DNA of 64,000 nucleotides from Topomyia yanbarensis (lineage: Eukaryota; Arthropoda; Insecta; Diptera; Culicidae). The notes below the pieces were generated by a model. That model saw only the letters and a list, made by a program, of their open reading frames with translations, made no database searches and was not told where the DNA came from. Positions 23,101 to 35,118 of this stretch are shown here, piece after piece. Location: the NCBI RefSeq assembly GCF_030247195.1, contig NC_080672.1, positions 158,169,167 to 158,233,166 on the forward strand. Direction: 5' to 3'. How positions within the stretch are numbered: position 1 is the stretch's first letter; each line of letters opens with the position of its first letter. A program made the translations under genes and the position numbers.

Positions 23101-24824
23101 TTCCTCTGATGCTACACGCATAATTGTGCGTGTCTCATGTCCTAGAGGTTTCCTTATATGCATGAGATAATTACGCGTAGAGCGACAATATATTTGTCAC
23201 AAGGAACTAAGTATTTGCCGCCTGCCCGATTCTCCTTAATTGATGTAACACTGTCGTGCAATTAATAAGAATTACTAACCGCTCTGACATCCGCAAATTT
23301 CCATTCATTATTTGTCTTGTCTATCTTGTCGTTCTATTTATCGCTAGTCGTCGCGTCGTGCTAAGTTTCGCTCAAAGGGTTAAATGTTATTTGCCATAAA
23401 CAACGAACGACGTCGGGCAACGACGCAATGGTCATAATACATTTTGCGTCATAAAAACGTCGAAAACAAACCCGCACGCACCCCTTCCGGAGAGCTAAAT
23501 TGTTTTATCGTTTTACGATGACGTTTCCATTGACTACCTCGATCGTCGTCGTCGTTGGAAATTAGACCATTTAAAGTTCACCTCCACACTCAGCTTATAA
23601 TTTGCCGAAGAACTTTTGACTCTGACTGCATGAGCGATGAATATGGGTCGTATATCTTTCACATTCGTTGCGTCGGTCTTCGAACCAGAAAACAAAACAT
23701 CACACACCAAGATCCCAAGATCAAAGTAGAAGAGTGAAACGAAAGCGATTACGTTCATCAAAATATTGTCGTATCTTTATAATTTATTGAGTAATTTAAG
23801 CTAATTTTGTTTACATACATCAACTTCCGCTGTTCGGTCTCACTTTTCGGTGGGTGGAGTTGATGAGCAAGCGCAAGGAAATGCTCTGAATGAATTGGTG
23901 CGTATAGACAACATGGATGGGTCGGATCTATATCATAGAACCTGTGCCAGCCGACAGCTCAGAAATGCCTTCGCGTCAGACAGTCGATCGAAAACGACGG
24001 CAACTTGTTGACATAACTTGCACACCGTTTTCGTTTACTATCTTTTATTATTTGCTTAAAAGCGAAGAAAAAACAACTCGAAAACGATCTGTTGGTCGCT
24101 TTCCGCGCGCGATTTGTCGGGAAATGTGTCGTAATGATAAGTATCGAATCGTGTTCTATGCCATCCAAAAAGCACCGGCTAGCACCGCTCGGCAGTAGCG
24201 GGGACGCGTGGAGGTTAGTCACTGAACATGTGCCAGACTAGAGAAGATTCACAGGAAAAATAAGTGTCGATAGCGTCGCACTGATGCCTCAAAAACATCT
24301 GACAAGCTAAATACATTTGTTCAATGGTGTACACCATTGCGGATGGGACCGACTTTTTATAAATTTAGGTCACATGTCTGCAAATGATACTCGAACTTGT
24401 CCTGCACTTATATTTGGTTTGATTTGTCGTGACTAACAATAAACGTTTTAATATACGGGCCACTTTTGAAATTTTTGAAAAAAAAAACGCGAGTGATACT
24501 TTTTTATCGTTGTAATAAACGAGAAATTTCCAGTCTATCTTGGGTGTAAATTAAATGGAATGATTTGCACTGTTCAACAATGGAACAATAAGGCTACAAT
24601 AAAATTTGTTCTCTTGTTTTTGCTTGCAGTGCAGTGCTTTTCTTATTCATATTATGTCACCTACCGGTGAAACTGCTAGATGGTGAGTTTCATGTCAATT
24701 ATCGAAAGCAATTTAAGCACGTTGGTTCGGTAGCTAGATTTGTGCATTTCCTTCAAATTTTAAACAGACACTCCTGTTTGTTGCTCGAGTTTGCATAATG
24801 CAAAATTCAGCATTGAAAATAAAA
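23101..24824. other. No recognisable gene; least repetitive block of this region
   Basis: 23280-24240 has near-balanced base composition, CG dinucleotide-rich words (CGACGTCGGGCAACGACGC, TCGATCGTCGTCGTCGTTGG) and no match elsewhere in the window. It could be promoter or untranslated exon sequence of a host gene. Short frames on both strands (23534-23761, 23917-24198, 23959-24222) match no family I know. Confidence 0.35.
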
Positions 24825-25378
24825 AAAAAACACTTTGCGTGAAGCGAATTGATCGAAATTTTTGTACATTATGGTATAGTGTATGATTTCAAAAACATTC
24901 TGAATTTTTTCTTTGCAAAAATATCGACAAACGACTCGGTGTGTAGAACGTTTCCGGAAAAAAACATGATTTGCGATGTTACATGCCATTCAAAAACTAC
25001 TTTAGCGATTTCTTTCAAACTTTGAATACACATTATATGTAAAAATACCTAACCTTTACGTTGAGTTTTCGAGATAAATTCTCATATTTTTACTCAGTTT
25101 AAATAAAAAAAATTCTATTTTTAACGTAAAATTTTGCCTTTTTATGAGTAAAACCTACCTTAGCTGAAAAATTATCTCAAAAACTCAACGTAAGTAGTTT
25201 TTGAATGGCAGGTAACACCGCAATTCATGTTTTTCCAGAGACTTTCTACAAAAATCTTCGTCGCCGAGTCGTTTATCGATATTTTTGTATAGAAAAATTA
25301 CAGAATGTTATTGAAATAATTGGTTATAATGATCAAAAGTTTTGATCAATTCTCTTCACTCAAAGTTCCAAAAAAAAA
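24825..25378. mobile_element. Foldback element with about 190-bp arms
   Basis: The left arm (about 24825-25010) and the right arm (about 25185-25378) are inverted copies. Paired landmarks are AATATCGACAAACGACTCGG / AATATCGATAAACGACTCGG, GCCATTCAAAAACTAC and GTGAAGCGAATTGATC / GTGAAGAGAATTGATC. The central spacer of about 175 bp is AT-rich and has smaller inverted words (ACGTTGAGTTTTCGAGATAA / TTATCTCAAAAACTCAACGT). It has no open frame and is a non-autonomous foldback or MITE. Confidence 0.7.
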
Positions 25379-27049
25379 TCGCGAGATATTTTCAGTCACG
25401 TAGAGTCACACATACGAGCGTTTCAAAAAAAGATATCCAACCATTTCCACGTCGAGAAGAGCCGCGGCAAACACGATAACTCTTGATAAAATTGTCTGAC
25501 AGGACATTCAATAAGATTTGTAAAGCTTAGACTTGTTACTATTTTTAAATTACCGCAAGGTTCTGCTGTATCGATTTTATTCCCAATTTTTGGCAAATTT
25601 AAGACTACGAAAATAGAAAAAGAATGATCGCATAGGCGAGGCGAGGATTAGCAAATAGTTTCAAATGAGAGGACTAACGTGACTATTAGATGCTATCATT
25701 TTTGTTTTTTGTTATTTTTTTCTGAGAAATGGGTGATTTTTTCAAAATACGATATGTTTTAAGTGAATAACTTTCGAACAAAGCAATTTAGTACAGTTAT
25801 GCACATAATTAAAAAGCTCATGAAATAACTTTATAACAAAATAGATTGTCAAAATCTGTTCATGAACGGCAGAGATATTAAATATTTTATATTTTTAGGC
25901 TTCATTTACCAGTACCACAGTACTTACACTGACTTCTTCATGTTTGACTGCTGATTATCTAATAAGAGTTGCTTAGGAAGTGGTAAGTAGGAATTCATTC
26001 CAATCCGACCCACATTAAAACCTCAAGTAAAAAGGATAAGGTAGACGGAAAGTGTTGATGCTTCACCAACTTAACGGAAGGATGATGATTCATCAGACTC
26101 TTCCATAGGTGTCACAGAGTTGGTGGTTTGGAAGGGTATAAGGTCTAAGATTCGCACCAAGCAAGCGATGCGACCTGTGAAGCATGGTTAATTAAGTTGT
26201 AGTTTAGTTGGTTTTCGAGCACACGATCACTCGAAAAAGAAAAGATCATATTTAGTTTTTGGTTCTTTTTAAACTCTGGGTAGCCGGCTACCGAGAGTAT
26301 CCTATGTTTTCTAATCAAAAGCAATTTGAACTCCACACAGCCGCCGACCGTGGAAATATTGCCTAGAAAAGCTAATCTTATCTGCACAATGGGCCGGATC
26401 ACTATTTATTGTGACAGTATTCATAAAAATTTCGCTTCCTTTTCTACGATATATTTATTGGGTTGAAAACTACCGAGTGATGAGACGTTGTACAGAAAAA
26501 GAGTTATGATAGCTCGAGATGTTCTAAATTAAGGAAAGAATTTCTTATTTTCCATATCGCATTGTTTGTGAAATACACGTATTATCGTTCGTATGAACGA
26601 TAATATCGAATATTGAAGGGAAATACAAAGTTAACCTGATGCACGGGCTTGTTTTCAATAACTGAACTTGAAATTAGATTCATAAAAACAGACGCTACGA
26701 ATTTTCAGTACATATTGATCCGTGATCATCGATACTAGTCAGATTATAGTCCTGTTAAGGCTGATTTCTGTACAACTATTTATTGAGACATAAATATTAA
26801 TCGAGGGTTGTATACAAACCGAACCTACAAAAGAAAACCAAGAAATAATTTTGAGCTGCCCAAAATAATCATCACTTGTACCGAAAGATTCACTCTGCAA
26901 CCAAAAATCCGGATACGCAATACATTACTGCTGGCTAGTTACATATCAAATGATATGAAGTTCCGTAATCGGACTCGCAAAGATCAAAAGAATAATACTC
27001 AGCACGCTGAATAGTAGCCATGTGCTACTATTGGTATGCTGCTACTATG
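25379..27049. other. No recognisable gene
   Basis: AT-rich sequence without paired repeats that I could find. The open frames at 26145-26402 (minus) and 26808-27014 (plus) resemble nothing known. Confidence 0.4.
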
Positions 27050-27839
27050 AGTGAGTTTGTTTTATCCACGACCTCATCATATTCACGTGGAGATGCGATC
27101 GTTGGAAGATACCCATGAAACCTAGTCGCCAAGCCCTCATCGTAGAGGTCCCAGTTTGTAGATTTGGGATTACGATATGTGACGGTATCTAGTAAGACGT
27201 TTAAATGATGAAAGACGATGTACTTATGATCAACCAGTTTGCAAACTCATGCGTAATACTTTCAGACCAGAGAGTTAAATTTAACACTTCTTCTCTGCCA
27301 GATCGTGCAAATGTTGGGCGATTTACTACATTAAGTATGTGCAGATTTGTACCGCTTAAGCATTTCATCAATTTGGTGCCTCTCAAATTGATATATGAGC
27401 TGCCCCGAATTATGTGGTGGGCTTTTTCATCACTGCCAAATATGAGGGGAAACCCATTTCTGCCACAGTATGATAGAACACTTTTGAAATCATCAGAAGG
27501 TGATGGTTCATTATGCGGCAAATATGCCGAACAATAGACATAGTTCTTGTTTATGTTATCAGCAGTCATATTGACTGTGACAGTACAAATATCACCAGTT
27601 GTGAGGTCGGATATAAGACATGAGTCAATATCACTATTCTCAAGTATACATGGACGAGGTATTTCACGTGGATTTATCATGTCATTTTTTGTTGAAAGCT
27701 TTCCAACATAGAAGTTTCCTTTACGGAAATACGGTTCTTGGACCAAAGCTATAGAAGGTTTTCCTTCCTGTACAAGGCGGGATATATTCGTTGTTGCTGT
27801 ACGTTTATGCTGAAGATTAATTTGTGCTACTCTAACCAT
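27050..27839 (-). pseudogene. LOA/Jockey-group LINE endonuclease relic
   Basis: The N-terminal APE-type endonuclease of a LINE ORF2, which nicks target DNA to prime reverse transcription. From a start at 27839: VAQINLQHKRTAT (residues 4-16), LVQEPYF (32-38, with the catalytic Glu), PLIFGSDEKAHH (131-142), INLRGTKLM, NRPTFAR and VLNLTL (175-180). Key positions are changed: the SDxN motif reads SDEK, and the LDLTL Asp is Asn. A frameshift near 27205 follows STSSF; the protein then continues in another frame as YRNPKSTNWDLYDEGLATRF and TIASPREYDEVVD to about 27050, where it ends before the reverse transcriptase. 27840-28440 upstream may be this element's 5' region (a CCGGCTGGGGTCCACTAGGA end), without readable ORF1. 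Confidence 0.8.
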
Positions 27840-28443
27840 ACTCGATCACAGCACAACGCATTTCATCATTAGCACTTGTTGTACAGCAGCTAAAATATTC
27901 CAAACACGTTGGCTTATAATAACCTATACCGCCCATAAAAGCATGAGTCCCATATTGAAAAACACTGTTGAAGATTTACATTCTCATTGAGCCTTATTTG
28001 TGTATTGTGATTCAGTGGTGATACAGAATACAATCCAACATTTAACTCATTTTCGACAAAAACCCATATGTGACTCTTATGCTTTTATGGGCAGTATAGC
28101 AAACCCCGAAATGGGTATTGGGGGCATGACCACCATTTAAATCCCACGATTTGCGAAGAAATAAATGTCCACTGTGTCAGAGACTCACTTAACACGGTAA
28201 GGGTAAGACCCACGATACTCCGTGCGCGGCTGGTATATTTTAGTCCTGCCAGCCATTCAGTCCTCGGCACGGAGAAACATCTTGAGGAATCGTATTTTAC
28301 GACATACAAGCAGGAACCCAGTGGATCAATCCTTGGTTGAAAAACTTCAACCCGCCGGATGTCACACTGCCTCTAGGCTGGTTTTGTCCGGAGAAAGATA
28401 ATATACTGTTATCAACCTCCTAGTGGACCCCAGCCGGAATATA
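27840..28443 (-). other. Probable 5' flank or UTR of the LINE relic
   Basis: Fairly GC-balanced DNA directly upstream of the endonuclease frame on the minus strand. No zinc knuckles or other ORF1 signatures were seen. A sharp change to AT-rich DNA at about 28443 could be the element boundary. Confidence 0.35.
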
Positions 28444-28622
28444 GTGAAATAACACCGTAGTTTTTTGTTTTACCGAATTTGTACGTTCATATAAATTATT
28501 CAAAAGCATTTGCCTAATATTATAGGCGTAGTTAAATGATGATAGGGTCGGTTGAGCTGGAGGGGATTGGGGTCGAATTGATATGTCCCGGTTATTTATT
28601 CAAAAACGTTTGATATTATACT

Positions 28623-29143
28623 AGTTATTGTTCAATTTGCGTTTCGACTTCGTCTCATCAGAATCCGACACTAACTTAGTTAACGGACTAAGCTAGCGCC
28701 AGATTGACTAGCTCGCAGACGCTATTTTGTTCCTGAACAATCCCCTAGTCAAGCGTGATGTTCCGCAAGAAAAGAAGCTCATTTTAAGCTGACGAGAATC
28801 ATTGAGATCGAAACATTTGGTTTGGCTTAGCAGGCCAATGCAAGATACACTCCCTATGTAATATTTCTCCTTAGTGGAGACCACTTTTGGTAAAAACTAT
28901 TTTTTCTCCATTAACGAGAAAATTGTTTAAAACCATCTTTGCGCGCGAAGAGCACAAACCCTCTAATTTGTATCTAGTTAATGAATTTTCTTGCGGGACA
29001 TCACGCATGAGTAGGGATTTTCTCAGGAATACAAATTATGTCTGTTTTTTGGAGCTAGCGTCAATCCGGCGCTAGTTTAGTCTGTTAACTAAGTTAGTGT
29101 CGGATTCTGATGAGACGAAGTCGAATCGCAAATTCAATAACTA
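28623..29143. mobile_element. Foldback element of the A-L family
   Basis: The arms 28623-28780 and about 28985-29143 are inverted; the outer 65 bases are closely alike (CGTCTCATCAGAATCCGACA, CTAACTTAGTTAAC, GGACTAAGCTAGCGCC and partners). The loop holds TTGGCTTAGCAGGCCAATGC and the L segment TTTCTCCTTAGTGGAG...TTTGGTAAAAAC at 28860-28925. An inverted L-like segment follows outside the right arm at 29160-29215, the same order seen at 37607-38202. No open frame of note. Confidence 0.75.
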
Positions 29144-29614
29144 ATTTTAATAATAATTTTAATCAATTTTCTCCTTAATGGAGAATACATAATTTTTACC
29201 CAAAATTGCATAGTTTGAGTTATGTTTTGAAGGGATGATCTTTTCGGATAAGAAAATAGTTAATAAACTGGGTTTCTTGTGAATTTTTGGCTAAAATCGT
29301 AAATTAGTTTCTCGCTTCGTTCGCTTAGTCAGTCAAGGTGATTAAACTGCATTGAAAAGAGCATCTTAGACAACGAGATCATTATCGACTTTAATACCGT
29401 TGATCTAAGTGAGGATAGAGGAGATATATTATGACTCAATTCTTCTTTCCTATTACGCATATGAGATTGAGCAAATGTATTTGAATAATTCACCTGAACA
29501 AACCAACTTGGCAATATTTCAGTAATTTCAGTCTGAACCTGTTTACGTGTATTATAAATAAAATACAGCATTCACACCTCACACACACAACCGATCATCC
29601 CTTTCTTCTAGCTA

Positions 29615-30134
29615 CACTACCAGTCAAAATTTTAAGTTCACTCGCTTATTTTAATTTTTACATAATTGAGTGGGATTCTCAGTAGACTTTGACAAGCACG
29701 TGCGTCTTCACTATATCATGTTACTACACGCTACTGGTCAGAGTGTAGAAAGGGTTTTGATGTCTTTGAGTGACGCGTAGATCACAAACAATCTTGTTAT
29801 GACAGGTTGTATTCTTTTGATGCGTCGAGGACATAATACGTGTAACATCTTAGTGCTATGAGAGCTCACTCCAAAAATTATATTCCAAAATGTTTTTATA
29901 TTTTTCTATATTAAAAGGTAAGTGGAAAATTTTTATATTGAAAATCGCAACTGTCGAAAAAATATCTATTCAAATTGACCTAATTCGAAGATTATCATCT
30001 CATTATTGAAAAGTGAAAAAAACTACAAATTAACTATAAATAATAATAATTAATAACAATAAATGAAGAAAACCATAGCTTTTTGAATATTACATTATCA
30101 TTGTAGGGTGAACATAAGCTTTTGACTGGTAGTG
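29615..30134. mobile_element. 520-bp Tc1-type MITE
   Basis: Flanked on both sides by TA (29613-29614 and 30135-30136). The inverted ends are CACTACCAGTCAAAATTTTA... and, read on the other strand, CACTACCAGTCAAAAGCTTA..., each followed by a GTTCAC-type word. This matches the start and layout of Tc1 terminal repeats. The interior is AT-rich without transposase, so the element is non-autonomous. Good confidence because ends and target duplication agree. Confidence 0.8.
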
Positions 30135-30136
30135 TA

Positions 30137-31849
30137 CGTCTATGAAATTAGGTTATTGCTTTTGAGTAATTTAGCCGACTCCAAATTTTACGTAGCTAAT
30201 TGGAACCCTAAATGGGACCAAAAACATTATGTTGAAATGTCCACAATTTTAACCCGCTTTCGAATTGAGCAGATTTATCTACACTTTCACCTTAAACTAT
30301 ACAAGTACTTTTGGAATACTTCTTGAAGCTGTGCACGTTCTAGGCGTCTTGGGCGAGCACCATGCTGGGAATAACTTCTCCAGGTAATCACACAAACATA
30401 TTAATTTAAATGAATACTGATTAAAAGAATGTACTCAAAAGTAAGCTGTGCATCAAAAATGGATTCAGTCATGATCGGTATTTGCAAAACAAATACAGGA
30501 AAAACATTCAAATGATTGATTAAATGCGTTTGGCGGTTTTTTCGAAGAAAAATATAAAGTTAAAATGCGCCAGCCTACTGCAATGAACAAGCACAAACAT
30601 AAAGGTGTTTGCCAACACATCAGTCAGGGAACTTATGTTCGCATAAGTTATTTATTAATAAGACACGATTCGTCCTAACTAAACATCAAAATATCATCAA
30701 TGGGTAGGACATTCCAATATTACTAGATAATTCTGGTTAACCAGGTAATTATAAAAGTGAATCGCTGACATCAAATTACGATTAATTTAATTTCTTATAT
30801 TTATACCCGCAGATGTCGTAATTGATCACATTTCTTTCGTAATCTAGATAAACTTTATGGTTTATACTTTCCTAGCTCAGTCGGCAGTTGGCTCATTCTC
30901 TTACGGTTTTATGCCGCTTATAGTTCAGCCTGACAAACTAGAGTTCAGCGTTTTTGTACACTCGTTTAAGGCAACACATACGAAGACAAACCAACGCAAC
31001 GGTTTATCCAGCCATGCATCCAACCAGTTGCAGGTTGCGCGTCCGTGCTTAGCCATGAGTAGTTATCTTTGTCGTGTAGATTTTCCACAAGCTCCTAATT
31101 AGTGACTTGTTTAAAGATTCGACGCCAGAACGAGCGAGCATCACTACCTGAAGGCAGTTTGGTGGTGACAGGACGGGGAACCCTTTATAGATTTTTCTGA
31201 CGTTTCAACTCGGATAACGAATGAGTTATGAGACATGATTGACAAAACCTGGAGCGCAAAAGTAGCTACTCCCCGTTGTCAATTAAAGTTCGCTTTTAAT
31301 GGACGGGCAGCGCTGCTTATTTGATGATAGGATCGTTAAATTTTAGAGTTAGCTGCTTCGTCATAAAATACGCTTTTATGGCACGAATTATGTTCCACGA
31401 TTGTTTAGACTAATTCTATGAAGAATTATTACACTTGTTTTGTTTTATAGCGTTCAAATAAATTTCGTTTCGAGCTGATTTTCCGACATTTTGTCAGGTA
31501 CACGTTATCATCTTTGTAGAGATTGTTGTACATTCACTCAGGTGCGGAAATATACGATATCGATTCTTTTTGCACTAATTGACAAAATAAATAGGCTACA
31601 GTGAATAATATATAGAATTAAAACGGCCATTGAACAAGTAATAATAGATGAATATCAAGATCTTGGCAATTTCTTTGAAAAGAAAGTCAGTATTCTTAAA
31701 ACAATAAAAAATTCACGGTGTAGTGCATATCAAGACAAAAATTTTCTGTAAAAATAAATACTTCTCAAAACACTCATACAAGGAGAGTACTATCAGAACA
31801 GTTGAAAAAAATGAAACAAAGCAACATTAAGCGTTTGGGATAACAATTC
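30137..31849. other. No recognisable gene
   Basis: 30840-31340 is GC-balanced and looks unique; a tRNA A-box-like word TAGCTCAGTCGG occurs at 30873-30884 but no tRNA fold or clear B box follows. The frame at 30857-31102 matches no family I know. Confidence 0.35.
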
Positions 31850-31922
31850 TTTAATGTTTTTCCGTAAAATATGTAACTTAACGGTCTAGCTTACATCCCC
31901 TCCCCCTTATGTCACAACATGA
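31850..31922. repeat. Fragment of the TACGTAAC-ended MITE
   Basis: GTAACTTAACGGTCTAGCTT and CCCCTCCCCCTTATGTCACA match the interior of the MITE at 36668-36925 (GTTACGTAACGATCTAGCTT, CCCCTCCCCCCTATGTCATA). The ends are missing. Confidence 0.6.
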
Positions 31923-32015
31923 AAATGTTAAAAAAATGTGTCCTAATTTAATGCTTTCACGAATCTGTTGTTCCGATTGTCTTGGGTATATTGTTACTGA
32001 AATGCAGTCATCAGT

Positions 32016-32325
32016 CTTAAGATTTATGCAGAACAGGCTTTGATGTTTTCTCTTATTTTTCGACTCTATTTTCTAGTCTTTTTCAAAGATTTAATAAGGT
32101 CTGTTTTATGTCTGTGGTATGTATGATTGTACTTCTAAATGATTTGTGTGTATTTATTTTATCCATCCGTTGTCTGATTCGCATTTATTTTGCGAACAAA
32201 TTGTAAAATTTCATTTCTAACTGCACTAAACGGGCCTGATGTTACTGCGATTGAAAGTACTCTAGTGATCAGTCGATAGCCGAAACGTTAGAGAGAACAT
32301 CAAAGCCTATTCTGCCTAAATCTTA
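32016..32325. repeat. Foldback element, about 310 bp
   Basis: The left arm 32016-32075 begins TTAAGATTTATGCAGAACAG, GCTTTGATGTTTTCTCT; the right arm 32270-32325 is its inverted copy (AGAGAGAACATCAAAGCC, TATTCTGCCTAAATCTTA). The first 36 bases pair well and pairing then fades over about 25 more. The spacer is about 195 bp. Likely a MITE. Confidence 0.55.
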
Positions 32326-33142
32326 ATGGGTACAATTACGGTGGTAGACTGCTTTAGAAGACGAAAAAGAAACTTTTTTTTCGTGATTTTTGTAAAGGGA
32401 AGGAAAAGTTCTAGCTATTTGAAAATGTATGTATTTTTGAAAAGCTAAAATAAAAATTTTCCTTGAAAAACTTCACCAAATGGCGAAGTCAAGGACTGTT
32501 TCGTTACTGTAATACTTCATTGGTGGAGAAAGTGCAATTCGCATTTCTGGTTGAAATTGATGAAACAACAAAGATTTGATTTCCGTAACTTTTTTCCGCG
32601 GTTTTCTTAAAAATTATGTATTATTGGTATAAATTTTTTATTTTAACGTGATACAGAAATGGTTGAATCCGGTTTTGTGGTAGTATTGTTTGTTGAAATC
32701 TTAAGAAGGCTAGGTACAGGTCGGACTCGACACAGAAAAAAAATTCGGAGGGGGTCCAAAATTTTGATTTTTAAATGTTCACTGTTCAATACTTAATATA
32801 TAACAACCTCATTTTATTCAAATCTTTTTTGGTGGTCGAATTTGATTTGGAAAGAATTTGATATTAGAACGAATTAAAATAGAAACGATTTTAGAACTTC
32901 TCAATAAGCTAAAAAATTTCGGGAGGGGTCCGGACCCTCAAGACCCTCCCCCTGGACCCGCCACTGAGTACACTTAGTAATGGTGACGATTTTCCCTAAA
33001 AATCAGGTATTGAGGCAATCTAATTTGTTTATTTTTGGCATTAGGATTAGTAATAATGATGCAAATCAAAATCCTTTGTTCAATCACTATCTTTTGTGCG
33101 TCCAACGGTATCCGAAATATGTTGCTCGCTGCGAGTTCACTT
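32326..33142. other. AT-rich DNA with one transposon end
   Basis: 32745-32967 ends in CCCTCCCCCTGGACCCGCCACTG, the layout of a CAGTGGCGG-type terminal repeat as in the element at 46736, but the left partner is only hinted at by GGAGGGGGTCCAAAA at 32748. No coding signal. Confidence 0.4.
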
Positions 33143-33480
33143 TTAGAAAAAAAAAGTAATATCGAAATAATCGCGTTGAAGTCGCGTGGGCTGGTCAAGG
33201 GCTGCAATTTCAGTTCTAATTCTCAGTTTGCCATGAAAATTTGAAGAATAAACGTTACTGAAATGTTGGCGAAATAAGTTACATATTTCGGACAGAGATG
33301 ACGCTTGAACCCCATCAACTGATATATAAGATGGTCCCTTCCGACGGTTCCGATGGTCCTTGACGTGATTCCAGAAACTTTTAGGGTTGGTTCTAAGTTT
33401 GTTCTGTATACGTTGATTGTAGGAATAGTAAAGAGCCTTATTAAATCCATAATAGCGGTAATTGAGGTACAAGTAATGTG
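33143..33480 (-). pseudogene. Jockey-type LINE ORF2 fragment (endonuclease-RT linker)
   Basis: An uninterrupted frame with YNQRIQNKLRTNPKSFWNHV, KGPSYISVDG and SEICNLFRQHFSNVYSSN. In Jockey-group elements this layout (short linker, PKSFW, then a FxxxFxSVY-like segment) lies just before the reverse transcriptase fingers. Nothing of the catalytic parts follows: the frame runs into Phe-rich AT sequence at 33150. It is an isolated internal fragment, and the clade is an inference from motif style. Confidence 0.6.
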
Positions 33481-33867
33481 ATATAAGATGAAGTGAGGGT
33501 CGCTTCGTTAGTTTTTAATGCGGAACGTTTAGAATATTTGAAGTGTTTAAAGTGAAGTTGGATCACGGTGCTGGTTAGATTGGTTCACGGTGTAGCTTCT
33601 TTGGTATGAATCGATCAAAGGCATATGCTACAAAAAGCGTCCATGACATAGCAGAAAAGTTGCACTGATTCATTGCGCAAAGTTTCCGTTTTGGAAGTCG
33701 TAGAACACAGTTTCAGCGGTATTTTTAAAAACACCAGGTGAGCAATTGTATTCAATTATTTGAAATAGAGGATGATGGCGACAAGTTTTTACAAACGTAA
33801 CCGGGGTAATAACTACTCTTCAAAAACCAACAACTCAGGGAACTGGTTTGGGTAGTCAAGGTAGGAA

Positions 33868-34925
33868 AGCTAGCTGTGGGTCTAGAATTAATGCTCTTCC
33901 CCTACGAGGACAATCTGGGCGGCAAGCTTCAGACTGTCTAATTTACTAAGCCCTTCAGTTCCCTTGTGCCATTCAGTGCCACTTCCTCGTTGAGCTTCCG
34001 ACTGGTTCGCGAACTACTCGGTCTAGTCTCCGACGATAGATCTAGCCTACTCCGACGAACAGTTCCCCGGCGAGAGAAGTTCGAAAGAGAGCTGCTGGTG
34101 CTGAGGTCAGTTCGGCGATTCCGGTAGAGTAGGACATCCGGTTTGCTGGAGCCCCGGTGCGACTGGTGGTATATCGTCGCGCTCTACGCGGTCTCGTTCC
34201 CGACGGTGAATCTGACTGTACGCTGATGGAGAGGTCCCAGACGAAAGAAGTTCTTCCGATTCTTATTTGGTTTCAGTACTACAACTTCTTGAGCCCTATG
34301 GCTCCATGACCGGTGCCATTTAGCACCGCAACTCCTTTAAGCCCTTTAGTTCTCCTCTTGGGCCATTTAGCACTACTTCCTTGATGATCCATTCAGCTCC
34401 TCGACTTGTTCGCGAATAACTCGGTCTAGTCCCCGACGATGGACCTGACCTACTCTGACAGAGAATTCCCCGGCGAGAGAAGTTCTCCCGAGATCGAGCT
34501 AATCAGCTAGGTGCCGAGGTCAATTCGGCGATTCTGGTGAAGCAGGGTGTCCGGTGCACTGGTGCGCCGATGACCCGCGACTAGTGGTGTCTCGTCGCTG
34601 TCTACTCAGTCTAGTCCCCAACGGTGAATCTAGCTTACGCTAACGGCGAGTTCCCTGGCGAAAAAAGTTCTCCCAATATCAATTCTTCTTTGGTTTTCGC
34701 TATTTTTCTATCGGAACAACCGGTGGGGTGCCGTGGTCGGTCTGACGAATCCCCATGGAGCGTAACGTCCGGTTCGCTGGCGTTTCGACGATTCATATTC
34801 GCTGCTCTGTTGCAGTCTACTCGAGTAGTCTTCGGCGGTGGATCTAGCTTATTCCTGCGGAGAGTTCCCTGGCGGTGATTGCTCTCCCGAAACCGTTGCT
34901 CGATGTCCATTCCGCTGTAAGACGG
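33868..34925 (-). repeat. 3'-UTR tandem repeats of the R1 relic
   Basis: GC-rich block built from about five imperfect copies, some 180-225 bp apart, of a segment like ACTCGGTCTAGTCCCCGACG then AGTTCCCCGGCGAGAGAAGT. Copies start near 34010, 34180, 34405, 34600 and 34805. The end at 33868-34070 reappears in inverted orientation at 55795-55990 next to another R1 relic, which shows the block belongs to that element's 3' end. No host gene is implied. Confidence 0.7.
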
Positions 34926-35055
34926 TCATGATCTACATCATATCTCTGTTTACTGCGTTCCACGTCTTTACGTCGCTTGTCATTCTGTAGGCTACATTAT
35001 CCGGGTTGATGTCCGGTCTTCCCATTTTAAGTAGCCCCCTGCACGTCACTTCAAA

Positions 35056-35118
35056 CCTCTGACATTCAAAGACTCTCCTCGGACATTCAAAGACTTTAAA
35101 CCTCGGACATTCAAAGAC
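35056..35118 (-). repeat. In-frame triplicated short motif in the R1 C-terminus
   Basis: The 18-mer CCTCGGACATTCAAAGAC (plus strand) occurs three times, at 35056 (one mismatch), 35077 and 35101. The spacings of 21 and 24 bp are multiples of three, so the minus frame repeats FECPRF / FECPRR / FECQRF. Confidence 0.85.

Noticed and set aside
30857..31102. Possible tRNA or tRNA-derived SINE from the word TAGCTCAGTCGG
   Set aside because: No D-arm pairing, anticodon arm or B box could be drawn around it.
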